A stretch of DNA of 64,000 nucleotides from Rhexocercosporidium sp. MPI-PUGE-AT-0058 (Eukaryota > Ascomycota > Leotiomycetes > Helotiales): the NCBI GenBank assembly GCA_020746875.1, contig JAGTJL010000011.1, forward strand, positions 744,001-808,000. The letters are read 5' to 3'. The translations under genes and the position numbers were made by a program. Numbering within the stretch: the first letter of the stretch is position 1; each line of letters opens with the position of its first letter. The notes beneath the pieces are model-generated. The model was given only the letters and a program-made list of their open reading frames with translations, did not search any database and had not been told where the DNA came from. Below, in pieces: positions 1 through 11,350 of the stretch.

Positions 1-2560
1 AAGGCTTCGCATTTATAATTTTTACGTTAACCTTAAGAAATGCGTATTTAATATTAATATTATAGAGTTTTTAAGGTTTATAATAGGCCCGACAGGTATT
101 CAAATAAACCTTTCCCGAGTCGAGAGTATTTAGAAATAGCTTTTACTTAAGTTATAGCGAGATATATAAGTATTCTTAAGATTTATTAACTTTTACCGCT
201 GTTTTATTCGCAGTTATATAAAAGTTACTTAACTTATTATTAATTTATTAAAAGGAATATAAAAAAGAAAGAAAACGGAGCTATTTTGATTCTTTCGCGC
301 AGCTATTATAGCGTTCTTAATTTTATAAGAGAAATTCTCTTAAGCTCTAATCCTTTGCTATTTCGACCTTTAATTAAAGATTTAAGTAAAAATAAATGCT
401 TCGAAATTCGCTATTAATAAAATCTTATCTTAATTATTCGGCAGCGGTACAGAGGCTCGATAGTATTTTATTGCATTTTACTTAAAGAAGCTCTCTTTTA
501 TTAAGCAATAGTATGAAGTTCATAACGAGGAGCTAATAATAATAATATATGTATTTAAATAATAGAGTTAATACTTTTAAGGCGCTTCTGATATTATTAC
601 GGTTTAAATAAATTATTATAATCTTAAATACTTTATAACGAAACAGAGGCTTATTAGACGATAAGCAAAGTAAGCTGATAAACTAACTGAATTCGATTTT
701 ATTATTAAATATTAAATTAAAGTTATAAATTTTATTAATAAGCTTTTGCGAAAACTTAACCTTAAAGACTTAGAACTTAATCGGAATAAAAACGAAAAAG
801 AAGAGCAATTACCGATGTTATATCGAAAGCTACGCTTAACTGTAATATTACAGAAGAAAAGGCTTTTATTAATAGTATTTCTAAAGTCGGGATTTAAATA
901 ACTCCGCACCGATAAGTTATTAAAGCCAGATTAAGGATTATTTATAAAAGATTTATAGAGTAGTAAAGAATAATCGGAAGGGATATAAAGGACCCCTGAT
1001 AAGTTTATTATTAGTATTATTAATTACAAATAATATATATTACAGCGAGTAATAGTTATATTATTATAAACCGAAATAATAAGTAGTAAACCTTTAGAAC
1101 CGATTTAAAGTATAATCTTTAATTTATAAAAGGCAGATTTTTTTATAATAAATAAGACGTACGAATCGATTCTAAGAGGACGTCAAGCTAAGTCTAAAGA
1201 ATATTAAAAGATATGTAAAGATAAACTATTACGATATTATAATAGGACTTATATATTATTTAAGAAGTCATTTCGGAGTAAGATTTTAAGTATTAATTAT
1301 AATAATGCCGTAGTAAAATACTTTAGGTTCTGAAGAACCTTTGAATTGCTTTCGAGGAAATACTTTTGGTAAGGATTACGTATAAACGTTAAAAAGTATA
1401 TGAACACTTACGTAAAATATTAAAAAAGGAAACTAAAAAGGCATCGACCTTACGGCGAATTAGTCCCGTTTTTTATTCTTTTAAAACCTTAAGAAGAGAT
1501 AATTATAAATTTTATTATAAACTTACTATTAAGTAAAAGAGTAAGTCGAGTATACGATTTTATTCTTATAATCGTCGATTGATTTACGAAGTTAATTCGG
1601 TATATCCTTATAACGAAGACAATTATTATATTCGAGTTAGCCGAGCTTTTTATATAATATATATATAAGGACTTTAAATGCCTTAAGGGTATTACTACTA
1701 ATAAAAGCTCTGTCTTTATAAGCAAGTTCTAGTCTTTAATAATGTTCTACTTTCAGGTTCGACGCCGACTTAATATTATATTTTATCCGCAAATTAATAA
1801 GTAAACCAAACGGCAAAACTAAATCTTAGAATTCTATTTAAAGATATATTATAATTATCGTTAAAATAATTAGGCCTTTAAATTAGCTTTAACGGAATTC
1901 ATATATAATAATTTAATATATATATTTATTAATTTAATACCTTTTCGGATGCTATATAAGTTTAACTTAAAGCTTAGTTTAAACGTCGAGGACGACGTTT
2001 AAAAAGGAAAGGCATTTATTATAATTAAAAAAGTAAGACTTTTATAATAAGAAAAAAAAGTACTTACAGAGAAACTTCGAATTACTTTCGAATCTTATAA
2101 GAAGTTTTATAATATTAAATATAAAAAGACTAAATTTTAAGTCGGAGATATAGTTTTATTAATTATAAAGTACCTTCGATAGTTAAAGCCTTCTCGGAAG
2201 CTTATTAATAAATTTTTAAAGCTTTTTAAAATTAAGAGAATTATTTATAATCACGGTTAAGCATATTAGCTCGAATTGCCTCCGACTTATTGTATTTATA
2301 ATACTTTTTATATATTACTTTTAAAACCGTAGCAAAAACAAAAAGAAATTAAAGCTAAACCGGAAGCAATTCAAATATAAGAGCAAGAAGAGTTCGAGGT
2401 TAAGTTTATTTAAGCTTATAAGAATACGAGGCGAGGCCGCTTATATTTAGTCTGTTAAAAGAGTTATTTTATTATAAATAATATTTAAGAGCTTATAAGT
2501 TATCTTATATACGCTAAAGATATATTATAAAAATACTTAAGAGATATATTAAGAGAAAGG
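1..2560 (+). mobile_element. Ty3/gypsy chromovirus retrotransposon, 3' part of pol, RIP-inactivated
   Basis: A pol polyprotein fragment enters from the left window edge. In order: the reverse transcriptase connection with a FxxFINFYRxFI-like motif (about 164-230); RNase H with a T-DAS-FAI-like start (about 385) and an EL--I-Y-FK segment (about 528-560); the integrase zinc-binding region with RTFELLSRKYFW (about 1334-1370) and RHRPYGEL (about 1440-1460); the integrase core, whose first Asp lies in IIVD-FTK (Asp codon 1577-1579), followed by the PQ-n-k-TkRQN region (about 1786-1820) and an EFIYNN segment (about 1895); the C-terminal GDIVLL-like domain (2140-2340); and a weak chromodomain (about 2380-2530). 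Most in-frame stops fall at Gln or Arg positions. The chromodomain places it among the chromoviruses. The protease and most of the reverse transcriptase lie outside the window, and no clear 3' LTR could be delimited. Confidence 0.9.
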
Positions 2561-2561
2561 A

Positions 2562-2820
2562 AATCGGAATTACGATAGAAATTACAAAAATAAAAAAATT
2601 AAGAGTAAAAGTCTTTATTTAAGCTTCGAAAGGCGCCGGAGGCAAAACAAAAGAAGCCCGAAAGTATAAACCGTAATATAATAAAAGCCCGAAGGCGCTA
2701 TCTATAGCTCGAGGCTGCCTTCGCTAGGAGAGAAGAAGCGGCGGGCCCGAAGGTCCTCTTTTATATTCTCGTCCTTATTCTTATCCTTATCCTTATCCTT
2801 CTTTTCCTTAATTTCGCCTT
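2562..2820. repeat. Spacer with a short TTATCC microsatellite
   Basis: This stretch lies between the chromovirus pol and the next frame. Its GC content is higher than the surroundings. It contains about five TTATCC-like hexamers at 2773-2802 on the plus strand. They are not the ascomycete telomere repeat (TTAGGG). On the complementary strand the run forms the Arg/Ile-rich tail of the neighbouring minus-strand frame, so it may be a coding microsatellite. Confidence 0.4.
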
Positions 2821-3415
2821 CAGGAGCTTATCGAAGTCAGTACGGAGGAAATATAAAGGCATATTAATACTTATAAAGATACGACGTAATAACTCTCGAA
2901 GGAGAGCGTTAATCTCGTTTTACGTAGCGAGAAGCTGGCGAAGAAGGGCATTAGTAGTAATAGTAGCGGCAGGAGCAGCAGCAGTAGCGGCGGTAAGACG
3001 GGGGGTAGCGAAAGCGGGACGGAGGGGAGACGAGGCGTTACCGCTAGTAAACCGGGCGGCTTAAGCAGATCGATTTACCGCGGTTATTACGGCAATAACT
3101 AAGTCCCGAATTTCGTCGGCCGAAGCAAAACCGGAAGCGAAGTCATCTTAAGCCGCAAGTAATTCTAAGGCAAGGTCGTGTGCCTTCTCGGGGAGCTATC
3201 GGAGTTAATATAAATGCTTTAATATTTATTAAGAACGAAGGGATATCGGAGTACTTACGGCGATATACCGGGACTTCTGATTGCGGCAGCGATTATACTT
3301 AGTGTTATTAGTTTTCAAAAAGGCATAGACGTAGTCTATTACGCCGCTGGCGAGGTGGCGGGCGCAGCGGCAGTAAATCGAAGCTATGACGAAGGCAAGT
3401 CGGATATATAGTCTA
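2790..3415 (-). pseudogene. Uncharacterised Ala-rich protein with Cys pairs, RIP-damaged
   Basis: Reading the minus strand from about 3415 downwards gives one frame of about 205 codons with roughly seven TAA/TAG stops and no frameshift. The N-terminal part contains two Cys in CRCAR and a later K-Y-NRCRNQKSRY run. If the tyrosines are RIP products of Cys codons, the original was a short Cys-rich motif with two-residue spacing. A helical segment and a long Ala/Thr/Pro-rich stretch (about 2930-3060) follow, then a basic tail. I have no firm family name; short Cys motifs of this type occur in lineage-specific fungal proteins. The segment is GC-richer than its surroundings because of its Ala/Arg-rich codons and surviving CpG. 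Confidence 0.5.
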
Positions 3416-4105
3416 GTATAATATAGTATAGTGTGATAGGAGGGAGATAAAGGGATAGCGAAACCAGATCGAAGGGGAGGATAATAATATTAATTAAAGA
3501 TTGGATTTGTTTAGAAGCTAAAATGTAAATAATTTATAGCAAAACTCGCTATATCGCTTAACTACGCGAACTACTACTGATCTGGACTTGTTTATATTCC
3601 GATTTAAGTCCGTAATATTATTATTTACTCTACGAGTAAATTACTCTTATTCTAAGGAATCGAGTCCGACTTAAGTCCGTATGTATTTCGATTTACGTTC
3701 GCTATATTATAATTACTGCTATATTACTTTATATCTTAAGAATAAGATTTTAAGAGAGGAGGTAATATTAGGAGTGGAATCTAATATAAGGAGGATCGGG
3801 GGTTATACGGAAGGTTTATAAGCTTAGCACGGATTACGTATTAATATCTTTATTTATTTACTTTAAAGGGGAGTAAAGAGGATTTAAAAGGCTAAAGATC
3901 AGTCTGAATTACAACTGATATATCCTAAACGTTTCGAATAGTAATTCCCTATCATTTGAACCTTACAAACGCCTTAGCCCTTCCCTGCTTCGTTCGTGAT
4001 GCGAGGCTTATTCGCAAGTAAATATATAATAATATAATTATATTTTTTATTAATCTTATATAAATCGCATAAATCGCATAGCTTATCGGAAAGAAGAACT
4101 TAAGC
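3416..4105. other. AT-rich intergenic relic, no gene recognised
   Basis: No frame of useful length or recognisable motif was found. A purine-rich run (AAGGGGAGGA) at about 3473-3482 could be the polypurine tract before a 3' LTR of the chromovirus, but no matching LTR boundary was identified. GC is slightly higher than in the rest of the block at 3545-3720 and 3940-4020. Confidence 0.35.
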
Positions 4106-6470
4106 AAGACTTTATAGCCAGTCTCAAAGCCAGCAATCTAATTTAAGTTAATCGTATTTTCTTACCTTGAATTCAGCTTCTTTTATAATTAAAAACTCTT
4201 CTATTAAAGTGGCTAAGTCTTCTACAAGTAACCGGATAATCCTTTAAAGATCCTCGCTCTCTTATTTGAACTTAGGGACTTCTACGTTAGATTAAATCGA
4301 TGCTTAAAAGGTTTTCTCGATGCGATATATAAATTATATAAACTTATTAAATTCCAGGAAAAAGTAAAGCAACTTAATATCTTTATTAAATAGCTCTTAA
4401 TATACGCGTCCCGATATCTAAAGACTTTCCTCATCCTTCTAGTTCGGAGGAATAAAGTATAAGAGGCCGTCGAAACTATTATATATTCTCTTTTATTGCC
4501 GCCTTTCGATAAGGTAATAATATAACTTTATATAATTCGTCTTAGAATTCTGTTACTTAAAGCTATTTATAAAGTTTGCAATAGCGTCTGAATCTGCACG
4601 CATCCGGCCCTCCTTCTTTTTATTAATAATTTCTATTAATTTAACTTTTATAAAGCAGTTTAAAAATTCCGTAAGTAATAATCTTTTTTTAAAGTATTAA
4701 TAGCTTGTACGAGTTATATAGCAAGAGCTTTGCTATTATTATTTTTAAAGAACGGTTTTAATTGATTTTTTTAGTTATAAATTAAAAAATACAATTAATA
4801 AAAGGCCTGTTTCTTATACATTACCTTAAGGAGGCTGCTTATTTAAAGCGTAACTTAAGTCTTTCTCGATAGGCTTTCGGTCGGTAAAGCCTTCTTTTTT
4901 ATTTTAATAAATTTTAATTAAACGACGGCGACTTTCTCTGGCTGCAAACGTGCCTTTTTATTTCCTTGAACTTCGACTAATAGTCTTTTCTCAGGAAGTT
5001 AAAAGTAAGCTTTTATTAAAGTATGCGGACCGCAGTTTATTTTATAAAACCGGTAATCTTAAGGAATATTAAGTAAAGAGTTATATAAAATATTAATTAT
5101 AAAAGTATAATTATAGTTCATATTTAAGACTTAATAGAAAGTTTTCCGCTTTATTATTATAGCTTTTCTTAGTACGTAATAATTAAAAGAATACTTAATC
5201 TTTTATTTATTTAGTTTACTTAAGGAGATAATACGGCTGAGATAGCGAAGGGCTTGGGAATATCGCGCCATATCTGGAAATTCTTAACGTATATAGCGCT
5301 TTAGAACTTTATTATAAGTCGGTTTAATAAAAAGCTAAAGTTTAATCGCGCTATTTTATAAAAAATTTATTAAGCTAAAATCGACATCTTTATTATAATA
5401 AATAGAAAATAATATTCTAAGGTATATATAAGAATATATTATCCCGACTCCGCAGATTTCTCGATTACTAATCCGTTCTAGCCGTTTTCTTAGGCTTAAT
5501 TTAATATCTGGAAAGAGAGAATCCCTGATAACGTAATATATATTTATTAAGAGTTCTTTTAATATACTTTCTTAAAAATCTTTTAATTTACTTCGCGATT
5601 AAGATCTTTGACTTTAAAAGAATAATAAATTAAGTAATTGGACTTCCCGCTTTTATCCCTTACTTAGCATTATAAATCCTTAAGAATCCCGATAGCAAAA
5701 GAAGTTTATAAAATAATCTTTCTTTAACCGACTAAAAAAGGTCTCGTCGAGAATAAGAAGTAATAAGTCTTCGACTATAAGCTTGAAATAGCCCTTTTTT
5801 TTAACGCTTAAGTTAGAAGAAAATATCTTAAATTTAAGTATATTTATATTTTTATTAATATTTTCGTATTTATAGCGAAAAGTTAATGCGGTTTCGGTTT
5901 TTAATTAAAGTCGTGCGCTACTTAGTTAAGTTATAAGGCTAAAAGGGTTAACAATTAGTATTATAAGCGCGAGCTCGCAATGAATAGCTTTTATATTAAG
6001 TCGCGACGGGAGTTCTTGCGTAATAATAATATAGCCCGGAGATATAGTAGCAAATGCGTGCCTTAATAGCTCGGGTTTATCGGTAGCCGCTGATTTTCGC
6101 TGTTTACTTTCCGGAATGGCTAGCTTAATCTCGGATTAATTTAATGCGGGAGCGCTATATTATAACTCGGCTTTAAGTACAGTTTTATTATACGTCGCTA
6201 ACGCATCGCTTTACGTATAGCCATTATCAGTGAATATACGTATATTAAGCGTTTTCTTAACGCTATTTAATTCTACTAATATTTTATTTAAGCACTTGAA
6301 GATATCCTGCACTTAATCCGGCGGTCCGCTCGAGGCCTCGATACGTATTAAGCGGCGCTGCTTACTATGTTTGCCGCCGGTGAGAGATTTTCTGATGACG
6401 TCGAATACGTTACTTAACTCGTCGAGTCGTTTCTTAAGAATTATAACTTTCTTTATTAAGTTTTTTATTA
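4106..6470 (-). pseudogene. Long unrecognised protein gene, RIP-damaged
   Basis: From about 6470 down to 4106 on the minus strand a single frame of roughly 785 codons can be read. Its stops are TAA/TAG only, with no frameshift needed. The N-terminal third is the best preserved. It has a basic, coiled-coil-like start (VIILKKRLDEL, then SLTGGKHSKQRR), an IFTDNGYT segment, and a Ser/Ala/Pro/Lys-rich stretch ending near ISPGYIIITQELPSRL (about 5990-6020). The middle includes ICGVGIIYSYIYLR, and the last third is Lys/Glu-rich with LLVEVQGNKKARLQPEKVAVV. I do not recognise a domain. It lies downstream of, and in the same orientation as, the retropepsin-chromodomain frame, so the two could be parts of one element. 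No polymerase or transposase motif was seen. Confidence 0.55.
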
Positions 6471-6989
6471 TAAAATCTTAAAAAAAAAACGTAAATGTAA
6501 GATTTATTATAGTATAAGGTCGAGACGCGTCGATAAGATTAAACCGGCAAGATAAGGGGCTCGTGCTTAACCGAAAAGCCGCAATTACCGCGGATTTTAT
6601 AAGAATTAAAACCGGTTAATATCCGGAAACTCAAATCGGCAAGCTTTAAATATAAAAATATATATAATTAATAAACTTACGATTCGTTTTATTATTCGTA
6701 AATAAGTAGAAAATAAGTTTTAAAGAAGATTTTATTTTTAAGAATTTATAAATTATATATTATAAGCAGAAGAAGGATGAACTTTGCTTTATCTTTAAGG
6801 ATATGCTATATAACAGTTCTCTAGGAAATATTATAATATTAAGCTCAATAGGACTCTGAGGTCTTCGCGCTATAATAGTGCCTTGAAAATAGCTTTTACT
6901 TAAGCTTACTTAAAAAAAACGCGGTTACGCGCTTTTTTTTTTATAATACGATTAATATAATTCGTATTGTATAAATTACTTATTTAAAA

Positions 6990-8260
6990 GAATTATTAGC
7001 ATTAACTCAGAAGATAATATTAATATACTTATACGCTTCATTTAGAGTTTAAACCGCCGTTCGCGCAAAGCTAAATCTAGCTTCTTTCGTCGTCGTTTCT
7101 TAAAATTCATTAGATTAAAAGCTAGTATTATCTTACGCAATTCTTGCGCCTTTCTCTTTTATTAAATATTAAGTAGCTCCTCGTCTCTAATATTCTGTAG
7201 CGGCTCTCACGTAGATTAGTCTTCGGTATAATTATCTTAAAAGAGCAGGTAATACGTTCTTTCATTTTCTTGCTTTTCTGCCAGTATATAATTAATAAAA
7301 TAAAAGTTATCTTCTGTGCTTTAATAAGAAATAATACCTTTTCAAGCTTTATCCTTATTTATTGTTTCGTTTCCTGATTCACTAAGCTCGTACTCTCCAG
7401 CCTCCGCAGCCGTTAGCAACTCTTTAGCTATTAAAGCCGTCTTGTATTCTCTTATTACGGAGTCCGTATTAGCTTTAATTGTAGATATAAGATTGGGAAG
7501 CTTAATCAGATTTCTAAGAAGTCCTTAAATATAATATATATGATTTTCAACGCCTTTTAATAATTTGACTTCTTGAATCCATGCCTTACCTAGCCGAAGG
7601 AAAAGTAACTTAGAAATTATATATATATTAATTATTATTTTAATACTAGCTACCTAAATGCTAAATCGATAATATTGACTAATTGGAATACTACGGTTCT
7701 CGATTTTTATTTTTATAATATCACTGGAATACAGAGAAAAGCCGAGTTTATCGGCTATTAACCGAGGAAGAAGGTTATGTATATTATCTTTATTAATTTT
7801 TACTCGTCTTAGCTTTATTATTCCTTTTCTTAATGTTATTGCTGCTTTAGTATATAAAAAGACTTTTTTGAAATTATCTTAAAGTATTTATTAGAGAACG
7901 GTAATTGCGCTGCTTACGGCATCAGAACCTGTCTTATTCTTACTTTTAATAAGTTAATTATTTTCAGTATAATAATACTTATTATTTAAAGATTGAAGAA
8001 CTTGAGATTCTCGTCTAAGAAGAAGATAATATAGCCGGCGAAGTTCAAGCTTTATTTCTGGCCGAATTACCTATCGGCATAAGACTTCCGAAAGGCGATG
8101 ATTATTAGTAATTATAAACTTAAGCTATTATCTTTCAAAATCGTATAATAAAATATTCCGAATCTTATTTTTTATATATTAATATTACGAATACTTTTTA
8201 ATAAGCTATTTATAAACTTTGCAGATACTCATTTATGAATTTTAAGACTTTTATAAGCAC
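6990..8260 (-). pseudogene. Retropepsin-like plus chromodomain protein, RIP-damaged
   Basis: A minus-strand frame of about 420 codons runs without frameshift and with about a dozen stops. The central part (plus-strand 7550-7840) aligns by eye with retropepsin-like proteins. An N-LLPRLIADKLGFSLYS stretch sits where the family has its VNLIP-RLA--LGLPLY segment just after the catalytic DTGA, which RIP appears to have destroyed. It is followed by a PISQYYRF-IQVA-like strand and an L-LG-aWIqEV segment matching the second half of the fold. After a linker come INYILAEKQENERTYY, LLF-DNYTED and ST-EPLQNI (about 7190-7300), which read as a chromodomain. A basic KKRRRKK tail follows (about 7090). In chromoviruses the chromodomain sits at the integrase C-terminus, so its place directly after a protease-like domain is notable. 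No RT or integrase follows in the same frame. Confidence 0.7.
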
Positions 8261-9640
8261 GTAGCGATTAAGCGGATGCCTTCCCCAGGTGCTAAAATCG
8301 TCTTAATAGCTAGCCTGACTGAATTCTATTTAAGCGTACGAGATATACTTTTAAATAAAACAGAATTCATATTAGAATTCGTAATTAGATTTTGTTAAAG
8401 GACTAATATTTACGCACGTAATTTAAGGAAAGATAATAGTCGTAATATAATACTTATAGAATTTAGCTCTTTTCAAGGAGAAAGAGCGTTTATTTATATA
8501 ATATTAATAATTAGGACTTATTAATAATTTTTCTCTTATTTTCTTAGATTATTCTTAATAAATTAAGCGTATACGGTTAATACGTCCTAGAACAGCTGTA
8601 AAGATCGTCGCCTTATATGCTTATATAAATAAAGCTTATAATCATACGTATTGCGGTTACTTTAAAGACGTGCCAAATTTAGAGCAGAATTCTCTTAATT
8701 TAATAGCAAATTTAGGTTCCCGATATGCTGGGGCTAATGCAGTCTCTTTATCACCACGTCAGCCGAAGTGGGGCACCGGGCTCGAATCAACCTAGGGTAC
8801 AGAAATAGGGTGTAAAAACATGGTGCAAAAACATGGTGCAAAAACATGGTGCCAGAAATATAATGTAGAATAAGGTGCTAAAAGAGCATAATACGTGATA
8901 GAATTAGGAAATAATTAATTAACGCCTAATATAAGTATTAATAAGTTACGTTATTTAATAATAATAAAATATCTAGATTAATTAATGATTATATTATTAA
9001 TTTATAAGGATAATCAAGAATAGAAGTAGGTGCTAAAATAAGATCTTTACGGTTATAAGCATCAAATGCTAGTTTAACTCCTTTCCTTTCTTTTTCGCGT
9101 TTTTGGATAATCGATTTCGAGTTTTATAATCGTAATCACGGTACTCATCTGCTAATGCCAATTTTAGCTTCTTATGGCCATAGCTTGTGGATCTGACCTC
9201 GCTTTGCAAATCAAGATCAGCTGTAATATAATTATAATTATAATACGGTTATAAAAATCCTTAATAAATACGATAATAATAATTATAAATTAATTAATAT
9301 TAATTAATAAATAATCTTTAATATTAAAAAACTTATCTCGAAAAAGAAAAAAAAGAACCCGTAAATGCTTTTAAAAACCTGCTTAATAGCGTTAATTTAT
9401 CCCGACTTCATTAATAACGAAAACGCTAAAGTGAACTCTTATTTATAATCGGCTTTTTCTTTTTATTATTATACTTAAATCCTTACTCCGTTTATAATTT
9501 CCCCTTTAAATTAATCTCCCTCGTCCATACTAAACTCGCAATAAACGCTACTTTAGCTAGTATATACATAATATATTATACCATCCTTAAGCTCTTAATA
9601 TAAGCTTTAATCACTACTTCCTTTATTACCCCTTCTTTCC
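8261..9640. repeat. Relic spacer with a 13-bp minisatellite at 8795-8880
   Basis: At 8795-8880 there are about six copies of a 13-bp unit of type AAAACATGGTGCA, the plus-strand GGTGCA orientation of the minisatellite also found in eight other places. Just before it (8725-8800) is a normal-GC segment with an imperfect palindrome CCACGTCAGCCGAAGTGG. The rest, 8881-9640, is AT-rich with no gene recognised. Confidence 0.6.
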
Positions 9641-10960
9641 TAATATTGCTTTACGCTTTTACGACTTACACGAACGAACTCGCATCCCGAGATTACTTAT
9701 CTGCAAATATTAAATATATAATAGCGAGGATTTTCTTCTTTAAAATATTCTAAAAAATAACGCTAAAAATAACGATACTAAGCGTTTGCTTAAAAGCCCG
9801 GAAAAAATTATATATAACGCCGGCAAAAGGTAAGTCGACGTTAAAAGCCGAGGCTTAGGCGGCGAAGCCTTACGTATTAAAAAGTATACCGAGGCCGATG
9901 CTAGCGATAAAAGAGAAGAAGATTTAAGAAGATATATTAATTAATTAATTAAAATAAATAAAAAAGCTTATGCCGAGGGTTATAAGGAACTATCCGATCC
10001 AGAGTAAAGGCTTGTAATAGCCGGTCTTAGTAATTATAAGACTTATAATAACGGCAGCGAGTGCGATAATAAAAATAAAAAGAAAGATAATAATAACGGA
10101 AATGATAAGCGAATAGTTTTTCGCGATTTTAAAATAGAAAAGTATATAATAAAAAAGCGACTAAACGATTAAGCCTTGGACTAAGGTACCGATATAAGCG
10201 ATAATTGCAATTAGGTTATTAAAGAAGATACGGCGTATAAATAGCTCGGTAAATATATAAACAGAATATATAATAAAACCGATAAAGCCGAAGATACTAA
10301 AGAAAAATAGAATAAGAGTTCGCTATAAAGACCAGTCGTATATTACGCCGCCTTATAAATATTAATTAATACTTTAATAAAACAGGAATAATATACTAAC
10401 CCATATTACTAAAATAAGACAACTTATCAGCGCAATAATAAAGAAGAACAATCCAAACTAGTCGAAGGTACGTAATTTCGTCTTGATCGACCCTTCTTTA
10501 ATATATAACTTAAGATAAATAAGGATTCTTATAGTAGTAATCACACAAAATAAGATATTAAGCCAGAAAATCTATCGCTAGGTAACTTTCTCTACGAGTG
10601 CGCCACTAATAATTAGACCGACGACAGATTTAATAGCTTATTAAAGTAAAATCACAGATATATATTTACTTCGCTTTTAAAGAGTAATTATATTAATAAT
10701 AATAATATGAGTAAGAGTAATAAGGCCTTCGCCCCTGATATCTTATATATATTTTCTTATAAATAAAAGTAATACGTTATTAGTAATCGATGCGATAATA
10801 ATACTTATAATAAAAAATAATAAAACTACTAAAAGAACCGGCTTTCGATTAATAATATATGAGAAGGATGCTTATAAAAGTTAAAAGACTATTAAGTATT
10901 TATAATTCTATAAGTACTTATACTTAAAGAAAAAGAGTTGCTTCGAGCTTATAAGAGAAA
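9640..10960 (-). pseudogene. MFS transporter (DHA14-type), RIP-inactivated
   Basis: This is a polytopic membrane protein on the minus strand whose frame can be followed almost end to end. The N-terminal half shows an LL--RKYI-DIRGEGLI region (10,710-10,760), matching the R-IQGIGGGG signature after TM3-4. It is followed by a KRSKY segment, VVGLIISGALVEKVT-R-IFWLN (about 10,560-10,620; motif C plus the WRWIFWLN hallmark) and the EGSIKTKLR loop before D-FG. The second half has GGVIYDWSL (about 10,370), FTELFIRR, NLIAIIAYIGTLVQGLIV, a TKTGYYKP loop and SIGLGILFNT-GFAA (about 9880). These place it in the 14-TM drug:H+ antiporter (DHA2/DHA14) branch. The original would have been a plasma-membrane exporter, often tied to toxin or drug efflux. 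The stops are mostly former Trp and Gln codons. Confidence 0.88.
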
Positions 10961-11039
10961 CGAAGTCCTTACTCAGAAAGCTTAAATAATAATAATGCCT
11001 TTTAATCTGTAGCTATTATCTTAAAGTATAATTAATATA

Positions 11040-11350
11040 ATATTAGAACGGTTTAAGTAGTGTTGGATTTCACTTCGGTAACTCGTGCCGATTCTACCCT
11101 AGAATAGCCGAAGGGGTTTCCACTGCTTACGCGGCCCGGAAATTACCTTCGTATTCCGGGAAATTACGCTCGTATTCAATTACGTAGCTCGTATAAGCTA
11201 CGTAATCAGTTACGTAGTCGTAGAAGCTTCTAGAGAAGCTATTATTTTGTATATAACTACCGTAGAGCTCTTCTAGCTCTTCAAGCAAGCAAAGCAATTC
11301 TCTCTCTTTGATCACGTGTCCTCACCTACTGCGCTTCCTCTTTCCTGATT
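11040..11350. other. Island of unmutated normal-GC DNA with two hairpins
   Basis: About 310 bp of ordinary base composition stands between AT-rich flanks. It contains a perfect 11-bp inverted repeat (11179-11189 with 11196-11206, ATTACGTAGCT/AGCTACGTAAT, 6-base loop) and a second 6-bp stem (11225-11230 with 11235-11240, loop TAGA). On the minus strand 11127-11315 is an open frame of 62 codons, rich in Glu and Tyr, beginning MIKERELLCLLEELEELYG; it resembles no family I know. It lies upstream of the minus-strand MFS relic, so it could be that gene's former upstream region or a short insertion below the RIP length threshold. Confidence 0.55.

Noticed and set aside
712..909. 65-codon minus-strand open frame
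   Set aside because: It lies opposite the end of the RNase H domain and the following linker of the chromovirus pol.
1489..1725. 78-codon minus-strand open frame
   Set aside because: It is the antisense of the integrase core, which reads clearly on the plus strand; stop codons are rare there because CpA loss makes few antisense stops.
2773..2802. TTATCC repeats as a telomeric tract
   Set aside because: The unit is not TTAGGG or its complement, only about five copies exist, and it overlaps a coding-like frame.
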